DNA of 64,000 nt from Pseudanabaena sp. FACHB-1998 (GTDB lineage: Bacteria; Cyanobacteriota; Cyanobacteriia; Pseudanabaenales; Pseudanabaenaceae): positions 186,001 through 250,000 of the forward strand of contig NZ_JACJQA010000028.1 in assembly GCF_014696355.1 (NCBI RefSeq), read 5' to 3'. The notes beneath the pieces were generated by a model, which did not search any database, was not told where the DNA came from, and worked only from the letters and a program-made list of their open reading frames with translations. Position 1 is the stretch's first letter; every line of letters starts with the position of its first letter. A program made the translations under genes and the position numbers. Positions 52,190 to 61,335 of this stretch are shown piece by piece.

Positions 52190-55075
52190 TTACTTCACTG
52201 GAGTAAGATTTACTTTAACGATAAAGTCGTTATAGTCAAAATCGCCACCACTAGGTAGATCCTCGAAGCCAAAGGTGTTGTTGCCGAGCAACCGCACATG
52301 GTCAATGCCATCGGAATTTGCTCCTAGGTAGGAGAAATACACCGCAGGATCGTTATTAGGATTGTTGTCTAAAATGGCATCGGGACGATTATTGATAATG
52401 ATAAATGGCGCAAAGATGGAACCTGCTGCAAAAATCCCTGAACTAGTAGCTATAGCCTGATCGCCAACGCTCAAATCAATTCCCGCAACCCGATTGCTTA
52501 TGGCTGCTTGCGTATATCCAGACTGCCCCACGGACACAATTGAGCCATCTGCCTTCTTGATATCACCTTTTTCGTTCTCAATCTTGTAGAAACCGACAAA
52601 GTTGTTAAAAGCGGCTTCCCGATTGAGGGTGAAATCAGCTTTCACTTGGGAGAACAGAGTTGTATCAACACTACGCAAATCTAGAACCTCACCTTCGCGT
52701 CGATCCTGCAACCCAGTACCCAAAAGCAAGTCGTCATCAGTAGCTTTGATATTAATTTCAAGATTATTGAATTTAATCGTCGTTTCGGCAGTACCAATCT
52801 CTTGAAAATTGAGAATAGAAGTAGTAGAGAAAGTCACCTTCTCAAAGGATTTGGTTTTCAGAATTAAGTCTGTCGTGGTGCTTTTATCGTTAATGGCATA
52901 AAAGCGGAGTTTGTCATTGTTATTAAAACCGAGCAAACGCTGTAAACCATCAAGACTAAATCCATTAGGACTATTAGCGATCGCGGAAACAATTACCTTA
53001 GCGCGTCCAAGAGCTTTCTCGGCATAGCCAGACTGATTGGGAGCAGTTCCATCGATATTGCCAAAAGCATCATCAACGATAAACACCCCAATTTCGCTCA
53101 CCTGATTGGCAGACTTGCCTTTAATGGTGAAGGAAAGAGTGGGCTTAGGCTTAGACCCCCCAGATATATCAAAAACATCCGTATCATTCTTCTGAAATTT
53201 TAGAGTTGTGGGCAGATTGTTAGAAAGTTCTAAAATTCCCAACTTGCTTGGCACAGCCGAACCTACGGCAACATTAAAATCATTGTCATTGATCAGGGCT
53301 AGGGTGTTATTGTCAATGAGCGCTAAACCTTCTAGCTTCTCAACGCCTGTATAGCCTGACTTTGCAGCATTAGCAATCAAGTTTTTAGAGACTGGCTTGA
53401 TGTTAGCGGCAGTCAATTCATCGGGTGTAAGTTGCTCAATGGTTTTGCCTGATGGCAAAGTAAAGTTGGCACTGTTGTTAATATTCGTAGCAGAGGCTAA
53501 ATCGATTTGGTAAATCAATTTATTGGAAGCAGTGGTGGAAAGATCGTCTCGTTCTACAACCGCAAATTTGCCATTGCCCAAAGATACGGCATCACCAATC
53601 TTATCGGTTTTGGCGTTACCGCTACCACTGATGTCATCTAGCAGATAGAGATACTCACCCGTAACGGTTTTGGTCTTGATATCAAATTCCAAAATTCTCA
53701 AGTTGCGAGAATTGCGGGAAGTGGTATCACCAGCATTATCGGGGTTGTCGATCGCACTCTGAATGAAAGCATAAAGTTTGTTGCCTTCGAGAGCAACGGC
53801 TTCAAATCCGCGATTACTACGGCGTTGGGCATAAACTTCTGGCAATACTTCTGTGCCAAAAGTACCTACTGAAGAATTAGTGTCCGAGCCGCCTGTGAGG
53901 GTAGCCGCAGCCGTGGCAGTTCCTTTAGGAATGAAGCGGTCTAACAATTTACCATTGGTATCAAATTGATAAATTGCAGGGCGATATTCATCTACTACCC
54001 AGTAATTGCCATTGCGATCGAGAACAACTCCTTCGGAATCAATGCCAAAAACGTCATTTGGGAGAACTCCACCATCTAAATTGACCCCAATTTCATCGGT
54101 GTAGGCAATGCCGTTAGCTCCAGCCTGTAGGTTTGGCAAGCCAGTTAGTTTAGTGGTTCCATCGGCTCGGAAAAGCCCAGTTTCCTTGGTGATAGTAATT
54201 TCACCAGTGGACTGATTTAATTCAAAACTAATAATGCGGGGTTGAAACTCAGGTAAAAGGAATGGACGATTTTGTCCAGTAGGCTCACCATTAGGTCCGC
54301 GATCGGTGAGTGTAATAAATTTTAGATTGCCATTTTTGGCATTAGTACCTTGGAAAGAAAGTCCTGAGAATCCACCTAAAAATAAATCTTGTCCCTTGGA
54401 AGTGGTTCCAATTTTAGGAAGGTTTTTGAAATCATAGCTTGTAACATTGCTGCCCACATTGGTGGCTTGGCTATTAGGATCAACAACAACATTGTTCTCG
54501 CTAAGACTTGCAGCACCTGTATTTTTGAGAATAGCTAAAGTTTTACCGCCAAAGCTAATGGTGGTGTCGTTGCCAGACTGGGCGATCGCCAAATCACTTA
54601 ATTTGGTAACTCCCGCCAAATCTACGCGAATAGTGTCCTGAAGTTGATTGAAATCATTAATGGTATTGGGATTATTCGGAACATCTACCTTAGCAATCCA
54701 GAAGATGTCTTTTCCAGATCCACCAGCGATCGTGTTGCCGCCTTGACCGCCAAAAATTGTGTCATCCCCAGCATCCCCAAAGACACTGTCATTGAAGGAA
54801 GCAAAAATTGTATCGTTGCCTTCGCCACCTGAAAGGGTATTGCCGCCTTGACCACCCGTTGCTGATAGCTCATCGTTACCAGCATCGCCGAATAGTTTGT
54901 CGTTCTTAAAAGCGAATAGCTTATCGTTGCCATCACCACCAGAAACAGTATTATCCCCTGCGGCAAAGCCTGCCTCAAGGTCATCATTACCCGCTAATCC
55001 TAATAGGGTGTCACCACTAACGCCTGCTGCGATAAACAGCTTGTCATCATTAGGAGTTCCAGTAATTGTAGCCAT
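52190..55075 (-). CDS. Secreted esterase/phytase-like protein with N-terminal RTX repeats and C-terminal DUF4114-like domain
   Basis: A 961-residue protein. Residues about 1-130 hold calcium-binding RTX nonapeptides (GGDGNDKLFAF, GDAGNDELSATGG, GGEGNDTIFAS, GDAGDDTIFGGQGGN). Residues about 200-640 match the phytase-family esterase-like domain (TDRGPNGEPTGQNRPFLLPE, DSEGVVLDRNGNYWVVDEYR, RRSNRGFEAVALEGNKLYAF). The C-terminal part ends LPSGGDFDYNDFIVKVNLTP, typical of DUF4114. There is no Sec signal peptide, so export by the type I system encoded nearby is likely. Activity on phosphoesters is inferred from family and context. Confidence 0.88.
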   Translation of the reverse strand: MATITGTPNDDKLFIAAGVSGDTLLGLAGNDDLEAGFAAGDNTVSGGDGNDKLFAFKNDKLFGDAGNDELSATGGQGGNTLSGGEGNDTIFASFNDSVFGDAGDDTIFGGQGGNTIAGGSGKDIFWIAKVDVPNNPNTINDFNQLQDTIRVDLAGVTKLSDLAIAQSGNDTTISFGGKTLAILKNTGAASLSENNVVVDPNSQATNVGSNVTSYDFKNLPKIGTTSKGQDLFLGGFSGLSFQGTNAKNGNLKFITLTDRGPNGEPTGQNRPFLLPEFQPRIISFELNQSTGEITITKETGLFRADGTTKLTGLPNLQAGANGIAYTDEIGVNLDGGVLPNDVFGIDSEGVVLDRNGNYWVVDEYRPAIYQFDTNGKLLDRFIPKGTATAAATLTGGSDTNSSVGTFGTEVLPEVYAQRRSNRGFEAVALEGNKLYAFIQSAIDNPDNAGDTTSRNSRNLRILEFDIKTKTVTGEYLYLLDDISGSGNAKTDKIGDAVSLGNGKFAVVERDDLSTTASNKLIYQIDLASATNINNSANFTLPSGKTIEQLTPDELTAANIKPVSKNLIANAAKSGYTGVEKLEGLALIDNNTLALINDNDFNVAVGSAVPSKLGILELSNNLPTTLKFQKNDTDVFDISGGSKPKPTLSFTIKGKSANQVSEIGVFIVDDAFGNIDGTAPNQSGYAEKALGRAKVIVSAIANSPNGFSLDGLQRLLGFNNNDKLRFYAINDKSTTTDLILKTKSFEKVTFSTTSILNFQEIGTAETTIKFNNLEINIKATDDDLLLGTGLQDRREGEVLDLRSVDTTLFSQVKADFTLNREAAFNNFVGFYKIENEKGDIKKADGSIVSVGQSGYTQAAISNRVAGIDLSVGDQAIATSSGIFAAGSIFAPFIIINNRPDAILDNNPNNDPAVYFSYLGANSDGIDHVRLLGNNTFGFEDLPSGGDFDYNDFIVKVNLTPVK

Positions 55076-55282
55076 TAAAATTGTCCTCTTATTTGGTATC
55101 AGTTCTCATAAATTATTACTTTCCACCTTCGACGGAAAAATAATAATTCACTTGCTTCCAAAGCTTTATATAAGCTAAATAGTCGAAAAGACAAACCTCT
55201 CAAAACTATGCAAAAGATAGCTCCTGATATGGTTTGTCATGCTAGTTTTTTATTACGATCGCTTAGCAAATGAGTCTACAAA

Positions 55283-55315
55283 AAACCTCCAAATGGAACT
55301 TCCATTTGGAGGTTT
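55283..55315 (-). terminator. Hairpin after the PhoX-like gene
   Basis: AAACCTCCAAATGGA and TCCATTTGGAGGTTT surround ACT, a perfect stem ten bases beyond the stop codon on the minus strand. The rest of the 55076-55324 gap is AT-rich with no gene. Confidence 0.75.
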
Positions 55316-55324
55316 ATCTAATCA

Positions 55325-57568
55325 TTAAACAGGTTGAGTATTAGAAAAGGCAAAGCTTGCAGCAGTCAAGGTAGTTGTATCAACTCCAGTCAAAGTCGCA
55401 AGGGTAACGCCATTCAACGCAATGGTGCTGCCAGTACGGGTCAATTGAGCGAAGGTTGCACCTGAACCGATCAAACCAATTACATCAGTACCAACTGCGA
55501 AGTCCACAATTGTGTTTACACTAGCAGGATTTTGTGCGCCAAAAATCCAGAATTGGTCAGCACCAGCGCCACCAGATAGCAAGTTAGCACCGCCAGCTTG
55601 AACGAAGAAGCGATCGTCGCCTTCGCCGCCCAATGCGCGACCATTGGAACCAAGGAAGAAGTCATCATTGCCAGCACCACCAGAAGCACGGTAGCCGCTT
55701 GCATCGGATGCGTCGAGGATGTCGTTGCCTTCACCACCAAATACGCGATCGTTGTTAGCAATGTCGATGGTATCTTTGCCACTACCAGCATCAACACGGT
55801 TGCCACTAGCTAAGGCTCCACCAATTACGCTATCAATCTTGTCATCACCAGCACCAGTGAAGACGATGTCATTAACGCCATCAAAGCCTGTAGTTACTCC
55901 AGCTTTTAGATCGTCTGCACCAGTAGAAGCACCAGCTACTAAAGATGTATTTTGAACGAGTTTAGCGGTAGGAGCAATCAGGAAGGATAGCTGACCACCA
56001 CGAACGAGGTTGTCATTGGCTGTGACAGTGCCATTACCGTCAGTATCAAGGCTTCCAGAAGCACTGATGATAGTTCCATTTTGAAGCCCACCTGCTTGTA
56101 CATCAAATACAAGGACTTCACCAGCTTTAGCTCCAAACAAATTGGAAACATCTAAAATACCTGAGGTTTCCCAGTTACCTAAATCTCCTGCTGCTGAATC
56201 AGTTTGAGTGGCAGGAAGTGCCAAGCGATCAATCTGAGCAATGCGGGTTAGAGTTGAGGAAGGATTAGCATTTGCAGGATCGATTGAGAAGATCGAGGTT
56301 TCTTGCTTATTGGTTGCGCTGCCACCAAATAGAGCGGCTGTAATTGCGCGATCTTCTTGGATGTAGATTTTGCCATCATCAGCCCAATCAAGGTTGTCAG
56401 GGCTACGCAGACCTAAACCTGTTGGTCCAACTACATTTCCGTCATATAAGATATCAAGCTTGGCGGTGAAGTTGTTGGTAGTAAAATCAACAAAATCTAC
56501 ATCAATCTTGTAAGTTGTTCCATATACATCAGGTAAAGTGCTTACACCAGTAGAAGCCAAAACGGCTTGCGTACCATCTTTAGGATTGGTGGAAATATCT
56601 TCTGGACGAGAGAACTTGAATGCACTTACTGCGGCTGCAAATTCATTTTGCTTAGCTTGTGTGGCAAAGCCTTGGAAGTCATAACCCGCAGTGTTGGCTT
56701 TGAGGGGATCGTAGTAAGGGATTTCAACAAACTTGCCGTTTGTCGAGGTGTTATTACCTTTAAAAGTACTTGCATCAAGTTCGATCGGATCAGAAGCATT
56801 TGGATCGTCTGCAACCCATACAAAAAGCTTACCTTGAGCTAGCCCGTTACGTTCGAGGAATGTAGTACCTTTCTTGTCACCAACATAGAGGTATAAAGGT
56901 GCGTTGTTAGAGTCATCACCGATCAAGAAAGCAACTTTATCAGCGCGACCTGTATTCATCTCGGTGACGTTTTCCCAAGATGCACGTCCGAACCAAGGCA
57001 CTGCATACAAGGTATTGGTTGCGGTGTCTAATGCATACTGAGTACCGTCGGTAGACTCTTCACCAGTGAAAAAGATGCGATCAGCTAGACCGATACCGCT
57101 TCCAAACTGATTTGCTTCAAACAATGATGCTGAGCATAAACGAGCGAGTCCATTTAGGGAATTGTTTGTTGGAACGCTTGCTGAATCAAACCCGTTAATG
57201 TTGGTAGCAGAATAAGTAGTGGAATTGTTAACTTGATTGCCAGCACGGTTGATGATCTTGTTATAAGCAAGTCCAGAATCAACGATTTGAAATGTGCGCT
57301 TGTCAACATCAAAATAGCTAACTCTTGCGCCAGTGAGTTGAGCGCCGCTAGCAAGACTGTATTTGTAACCAACAGTTGGAGCCAATTCGTGGTTGACATA
57401 TAAACGGACAGTATTGGTATTGAGAGAGAAAGCACCAATACCATCAAGAATACCTGGAGGAACATAGGTTCCAATTTTATCGCCAACGGTAAAAATAGGA
57501 TCTACGGTATATCCTTGTAAACCCTTAACTTGAGATGGTTGAGTTGTATCGAAAGAGAGGCTTGCCAT
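55325..57568 (-). CDS. PhoX-like (DUF839) secreted phosphatase with C-terminal RTX repeats
   Basis: A 747-residue protein. The N-terminal two thirds fit the PhoX/DUF839 family: GYTVDPIFTVGDKIGTYVPP, GIGAFSLNTNTVRLYVNHEL, FFTGEESTDGTQYALDTATN, WENVTEMNTGRADKVAFLIG, RPEDISTNPKDGTQAVLAST. PhoX enzymes are calcium-dependent alkaline phosphatases. Residues about 555-690 carry RTX-type motifs (GAGDDKIDSV, GGEGNDILDAS, GGAGNDDFFLGSNG, GGEGDDRFFV). There is no Tat or Sec signal, although classic PhoX uses Tat; type I export fits better. A Pho-box-like array lies upstream. Confidence 0.88.
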   Translation of the reverse strand: MASLSFDTTQPSQVKGLQGYTVDPIFTVGDKIGTYVPPGILDGIGAFSLNTNTVRLYVNHELAPTVGYKYSLASGAQLTGARVSYFDVDKRTFQIVDSGLAYNKIINRAGNQVNNSTTYSATNINGFDSASVPTNNSLNGLARLCSASLFEANQFGSGIGLADRIFFTGEESTDGTQYALDTATNTLYAVPWFGRASWENVTEMNTGRADKVAFLIGDDSNNAPLYLYVGDKKGTTFLERNGLAQGKLFVWVADDPNASDPIELDASTFKGNNTSTNGKFVEIPYYDPLKANTAGYDFQGFATQAKQNEFAAAVSAFKFSRPEDISTNPKDGTQAVLASTGVSTLPDVYGTTYKIDVDFVDFTTNNFTAKLDILYDGNVVGPTGLGLRSPDNLDWADDGKIYIQEDRAITAALFGGSATNKQETSIFSIDPANANPSSTLTRIAQIDRLALPATQTDSAAGDLGNWETSGILDVSNLFGAKAGEVLVFDVQAGGLQNGTIISASGSLDTDGNGTVTANDNLVRGGQLSFLIAPTAKLVQNTSLVAGASTGADDLKAGVTTGFDGVNDIVFTGAGDDKIDSVIGGALASGNRVDAGSGKDTIDIANNDRVFGGEGNDILDASDASGYRASGGAGNDDFFLGSNGRALGGEGDDRFFVQAGGANLLSGGAGADQFWIFGAQNPASVNTIVDFAVGTDVIGLIGSGATFAQLTRTGSTIALNGVTLATLTGVDTTTLTAASFAFSNTQPV

Positions 57569-58328
57569 AAATTTTTGCAGTAACTGTCTAGATAACTAGA
57601 TAAATAGATATTTCGCGATGAAATCCATTAAAGTCTGCCATAGCTTTCAGCAATATCTAAGTATGCTCAAACACATTGAACCGCGGATATTTTTAAAATC
57701 TATTTTTTTAACCTAAACAAAAACAAAGCTTAGTCATTTTTTAACTTATTGGTAACTAGTTCTTAAACTAAAGATAACCTTTAAAATATTTTCCCCAGCA
57801 AGGATTCTAATCTAAGCTACTTATTCATAGGATTTAGTAGTAAATATTACTTATTTGAGATTAGATAATATTTGAAAATCTTTAATGGTCTTTAAAATAT
57901 TTTTATTTTGTATATTAAATTGATGTTTGTCAGTAGTTTTAAAGCTTTTATATATTTAGAGAAAATGCGTTTAACAGATTTTTTACAATTATTTTATGCA
58001 ATTTAATTGTCAAGCTTTAGATTAGAAAGTACTTGTAAAAATACAATTTCTTATCATATATTGATTCGATTTTTATGTTTAAATACTCATTAATTTTTCT
58101 CTTTGAAGAAAATCACTTATCTTCTAATACTGAACAATAAAAACTGTAATATTAATGAAGGTAATGCAATTAAAACACTTGCTGTACACGCTTTAAATTG
58201 CATCGACTTAGTTGGTTTGCCATAATCCCTGACATACATTAATATTTAGTTCCCATGAGCAATCATTTTTATGCTTAGCTACTGGTAATATGGTTTTTTA
58301 GATATATAGTCGTTTAGTTAACCGTTTC
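57569..58328. other. 760-bp AT-rich divergent promoter region
   Basis: No coding sequence is recognised between the divergent PhoX-like and exporter genes. The region is markedly AT-rich. Apart from the Pho-box-like array at 57707-57780 I see no hairpin of the kinds that fill other gaps, which is unusual for this window and fits a large regulatory region. Confidence 0.6.
57707..57780 (+). promoter_or_regulatory. Putative Pho box array (SphR/PhoB-type direct repeats)
   Basis: Four 8-mers spaced by exactly three bases run from 57740: TTTAACTT, GGTAACTA, CTTAAACT, GATAACCT. CTTAGTCA at 57729 and TTTAACCT at 57707 fall in the same 11-bp register. The cyanobacterial Pho box consensus is repeated CTTAACCT with 3-bp spacers. 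The individual units match imperfectly. The array lies about 140-210 bases upstream of the PhoX-like start. Confidence 0.5.
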
Positions 58329-61280
58329 ATGACTGCAAAAACTGATCCTATTCAGGAATTTCTGAATCGCATACCAGAGTTACAAGATATAGATCGAGTT
58401 ACTTTGAAAGAGTTAAATGAACGACTCCAGCCCTTACGCTATCGAATGGGGCAGGTGATTTTGCGACGGGAAACAATGCCCGCGCAGGTCTTATTTTTAA
58501 TGGAAGGACAAGCGAGACTGCTTGGGCAAATACCAAAATCAGCATCACCTGTAACCGTAGATATTCTTAAATCAGGCTCAGTAGTTGGTTGGCTGAGTCT
58601 AATGCGTCATATCCCCTGTGAAACCGTAATTGCCTCGGTCGAGAGTACTTGCTTAGCTTTAGAAGCATCAGATTTTTTAAGATTTTGCGATCGCGATCCC
58701 GTATTTAAAGCAGCATTCACCAGCAAGGCGCAAGCGATCGAAGTATTTGACCTATTAGCTATAGAAATGGAGCGCAGGGCGCAAGCTCCCTCGAATTTTG
58801 CCAATATGGCAAGGGAAGCTTTAGGGGAAGCAGTCGTAATGACTCTAGAAGCTGGAAAAATGCCTCTAAGTAAGCTCGATCGCGATTTTCTGTGGTTAGT
58901 TAGTGGTGGTGATAATTTCCCTGCTCCCGTCGGTAGCCGTATTAGTGCCATTGGCGAAAATGACGTGCTGGAAGTTCCGCAGGAAAGTTATGTCAGGTTA
59001 ATTGGAATAAGGGATACTTTTGCGGTCAAGGCTGAAGTTGTAGAAGAACAACCCGTACTAACGGCTCTAGATATTCCCTATGCGCCCGAATTGCCCACCG
59101 TGGGCGATCGCCAAGATCGTAAAGGCACAGACTATCCTCATTTCTATGGTCGCGGGCCCGTCGATGCTTCTCTGGCTTGCTTCCAAATGTTGGCTCGCTA
59201 CTGGCAGATCCCCTTTTACCGCCATGTGGTTAAACGGGCGATCGATGCTCAATTTAACCGATCGCCAAAGTTGTCATTACAGCTATGCGGCGCGATCGCG
59301 GAATTAATGGGCTTAAATGGACAGTTATTAACCATTCCTGCGACTTCCATTGCTCAAGTGCCAACACCAGCATTAATACCTTGGCAAGATACCTTTGCGG
59401 TGCTGTACAAAGCTAGCGATCGGGAATTGGTACTAGGAATTCCTGAACAGGGAATTGTCACCAAAAAAACTTCGCAATTTGCAGAACTCTGGGGCGCATC
59501 GGGTCAGGTTCTATTAATTCAGCCCACCAAGGATACCCCCCAACAGAAATTTGGCTTATCTTGGTTTTTACCATCCCTCAAGCGTTATCAAAAAACCTTA
59601 ATCACCGTTTTAGTCGCTTCCTTCTTTGTGCAGCTACTAGGACTAGCCAATCCCTTAATTACACAGGTAATTATTGATAAGGTGATTATTCAGAATGCCC
59701 CCGCTACCCTCAATACCCTCGGCATTCTCTTAGTCACAATTTCGGTTTTTGAAGCAATCATCAGCGCTCTACGCACTTACCTTTTTGTCAATACCACCAA
59801 TCGCATCGACTTAACCCTCGGCTCCGAAACCATCGATCATCTCGTGCGGTTGCCTCTGCGTTACTTTGAAAAGCGATCGGTTGGTGAATTATCCAGCCGT
59901 ATCGGTGAACTCGAAAATATTCGCCAATTCCTCACAGGCACAGCGTTAACCGTAGTCTTAGATGCCGTCTTCTCGGTGATTTATATCATCGTGATGATTT
60001 GCTATAGCTGGCTATTGACTCTTGTGGCGTTAGGCACAGTGCCTCTTTTTGCGCTCCTGACGTTTATTGTCGCTCCGATCATTCGCGGACAGTTGCGAAC
60101 CAAGGCTGAGCGCAATGCTTCTACTCAATCTTATTTAGTGGAAGTAATTTCAGGGATTCAAACGGTTAAGGCTCAAAGTATCGAATTAAAATCTCGATGG
60201 GAATGGCAGAGACGCTATGCCCGTTATGTTTCCGAAGGTTTTAAAACCGTGGTAACCTCAACTACCGCAGGTTCCACTAGTCAATTTCTCAATCAATTCT
60301 CTAACTTATTGCTTCTGTGGGTCGGGGCATATCTTGTACTGAGTAATAATCTATCGCTCGGACAATTAATCGCCTTTCGGATTATCGCAGGCTATACCAC
60401 AACCCCATTATTACGATTGATTCAGCTTTGGCAAAACTTCCAAGAGACCGCCCTCTCCCTTGAGCGCCTCAGCGACATTATCAACTATCCCCAAGAGCAG
60501 GAAGAAGCAGGTCGTCGGAATATTCCAATGCCAGCAATCATTGGCGCAGTACGTTACGAAAATGTGAACTTCCGCTTTGTGCCTAACGGCAATCTCCAAT
60601 TAAATAATGTCAGTTTAGAAATTCCTGCGGGGAAATTTGTGGGAGTAGTGGGAGCTAGCGGTGCTGGTAAAAGTACACTTACTAAGCTGCTATCGAGACT
60701 ATATGAGCCTGAGTCAGGCAGAATTCTGGTTGATGATTACGATGTGAGTAAAGTGGAACTTTATTCGCTTCGTCGTCAGATTGGCGTAGTTCTTCAAGAT
60801 ACATTGCTGTTTGATGGCACTGTCCAAGAAAATATTGCCCTGACTAATCCCGATGCCACACCTGAAGAAATTATTGATGCCGCTAGAATTGCTTGCGCCC
60901 ATGATTTTATTATGCAGTTGCCTAACGGCTATGAGTCACGGGTGGGCGAACGGGGTGCGGCGCTATCGGGTGGTCAACGTCAGCGCATTGCGATCGCCCG
61001 TACAGTGTTGCAAAAGCCTCAGTTATTAATTTTAGACGAAGCTACAAGCGCGTTAGATTACAATACAGAGCGTCAGGTCTGTCTCAATTTAGCTGAGGAG
61101 TTTCGTGGGCGCACTGTATTTTTCATTACGCACCGTTTAGCGACGATCCATAGTGCAGACATTATCGTCGTAATGGATAGTGGTAGGGTTGCGGAGCAAG
61201 GAACCCATACAGAATTAATGGCGAAGCAAGAGCGCTACTATACGCTCTATCGTCAGCAGGAAGCGGCGGGTGAATCATGA
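58329..61280 (+). CDS. Type I secretion ABC transporter with CNB-like and C39-like N-terminal domains
   Basis: A 983-residue exporter. Residues about 20-125 form a cyclic-nucleotide-binding-like domain, but the phosphate cassette reads VGWLSLMRHIPCETVIAS, without the usual Glu and Arg. About 265-400 is a C39-like domain in which the catalytic DCG is DAS (Ala280), so it is non-proteolytic as in HlyB. Membrane helices follow (about 425-710), then the ATPase (about 740-975): GASGAGKSTL, LSGGQRQRIAIARTVL, LLILDEATSALD. It should form the inner-membrane motor with the HlyD gene 55 bases downstream and export the RTX proteins upstream. Confidence 0.94.
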   Translation: MTAKTDPIQEFLNRIPELQDIDRVTLKELNERLQPLRYRMGQVILRRETMPAQVLFLMEGQARLLGQIPKSASPVTVDILKSGSVVGWLSLMRHIPCETVIASVESTCLALEASDFLRFCDRDPVFKAAFTSKAQAIEVFDLLAIEMERRAQAPSNFANMAREALGEAVVMTLEAGKMPLSKLDRDFLWLVSGGDNFPAPVGSRISAIGENDVLEVPQESYVRLIGIRDTFAVKAEVVEEQPVLTALDIPYAPELPTVGDRQDRKGTDYPHFYGRGPVDASLACFQMLARYWQIPFYRHVVKRAIDAQFNRSPKLSLQLCGAIAELMGLNGQLLTIPATSIAQVPTPALIPWQDTFAVLYKASDRELVLGIPEQGIVTKKTSQFAELWGASGQVLLIQPTKDTPQQKFGLSWFLPSLKRYQKTLITVLVASFFVQLLGLANPLITQVIIDKVIIQNAPATLNTLGILLVTISVFEAIISALRTYLFVNTTNRIDLTLGSETIDHLVRLPLRYFEKRSVGELSSRIGELENIRQFLTGTALTVVLDAVFSVIYIIVMICYSWLLTLVALGTVPLFALLTFIVAPIIRGQLRTKAERNASTQSYLVEVISGIQTVKAQSIELKSRWEWQRRYARYVSEGFKTVVTSTTAGSTSQFLNQFSNLLLLWVGAYLVLSNNLSLGQLIAFRIIAGYTTTPLLRLIQLWQNFQETALSLERLSDIINYPQEQEEAGRRNIPMPAIIGAVRYENVNFRFVPNGNLQLNNVSLEIPAGKFVGVVGASGAGKSTLTKLLSRLYEPESGRILVDDYDVSKVELYSLRRQIGVVLQDTLLFDGTVQENIALTNPDATPEEIIDAARIACAHDFIMQLPNGYESRVGERGAALSGGQRQRIAIARTVLQKPQLLILDEATSALDYNTERQVCLNLAEEFRGRTVFFITHRLATIHSADIIVVMDSGRVAEQGTHTELMAKQERYYTLYRQQEAAGES

Positions 61281-61335
61281 TTAATCATGATTTTTTGTTA
61301 GTGAAAATTGCAAATCTTAGATCAGGTGAAGGGCA

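Noticed and set aside
58389-58705. cAMP control of the exporter by the cyclases of this window
   Set aside because: The CNB-like domain lacks the Glu and Arg that bind cyclic nucleotide phosphate, so a link would be unsupported.
59155-59195. Active C39 bacteriocin-processing peptidase in the exporter
   Set aside because: The catalytic Cys is Ala (DAS in place of DCG) and the substrates nearby are RTX proteins without double-glycine leaders.
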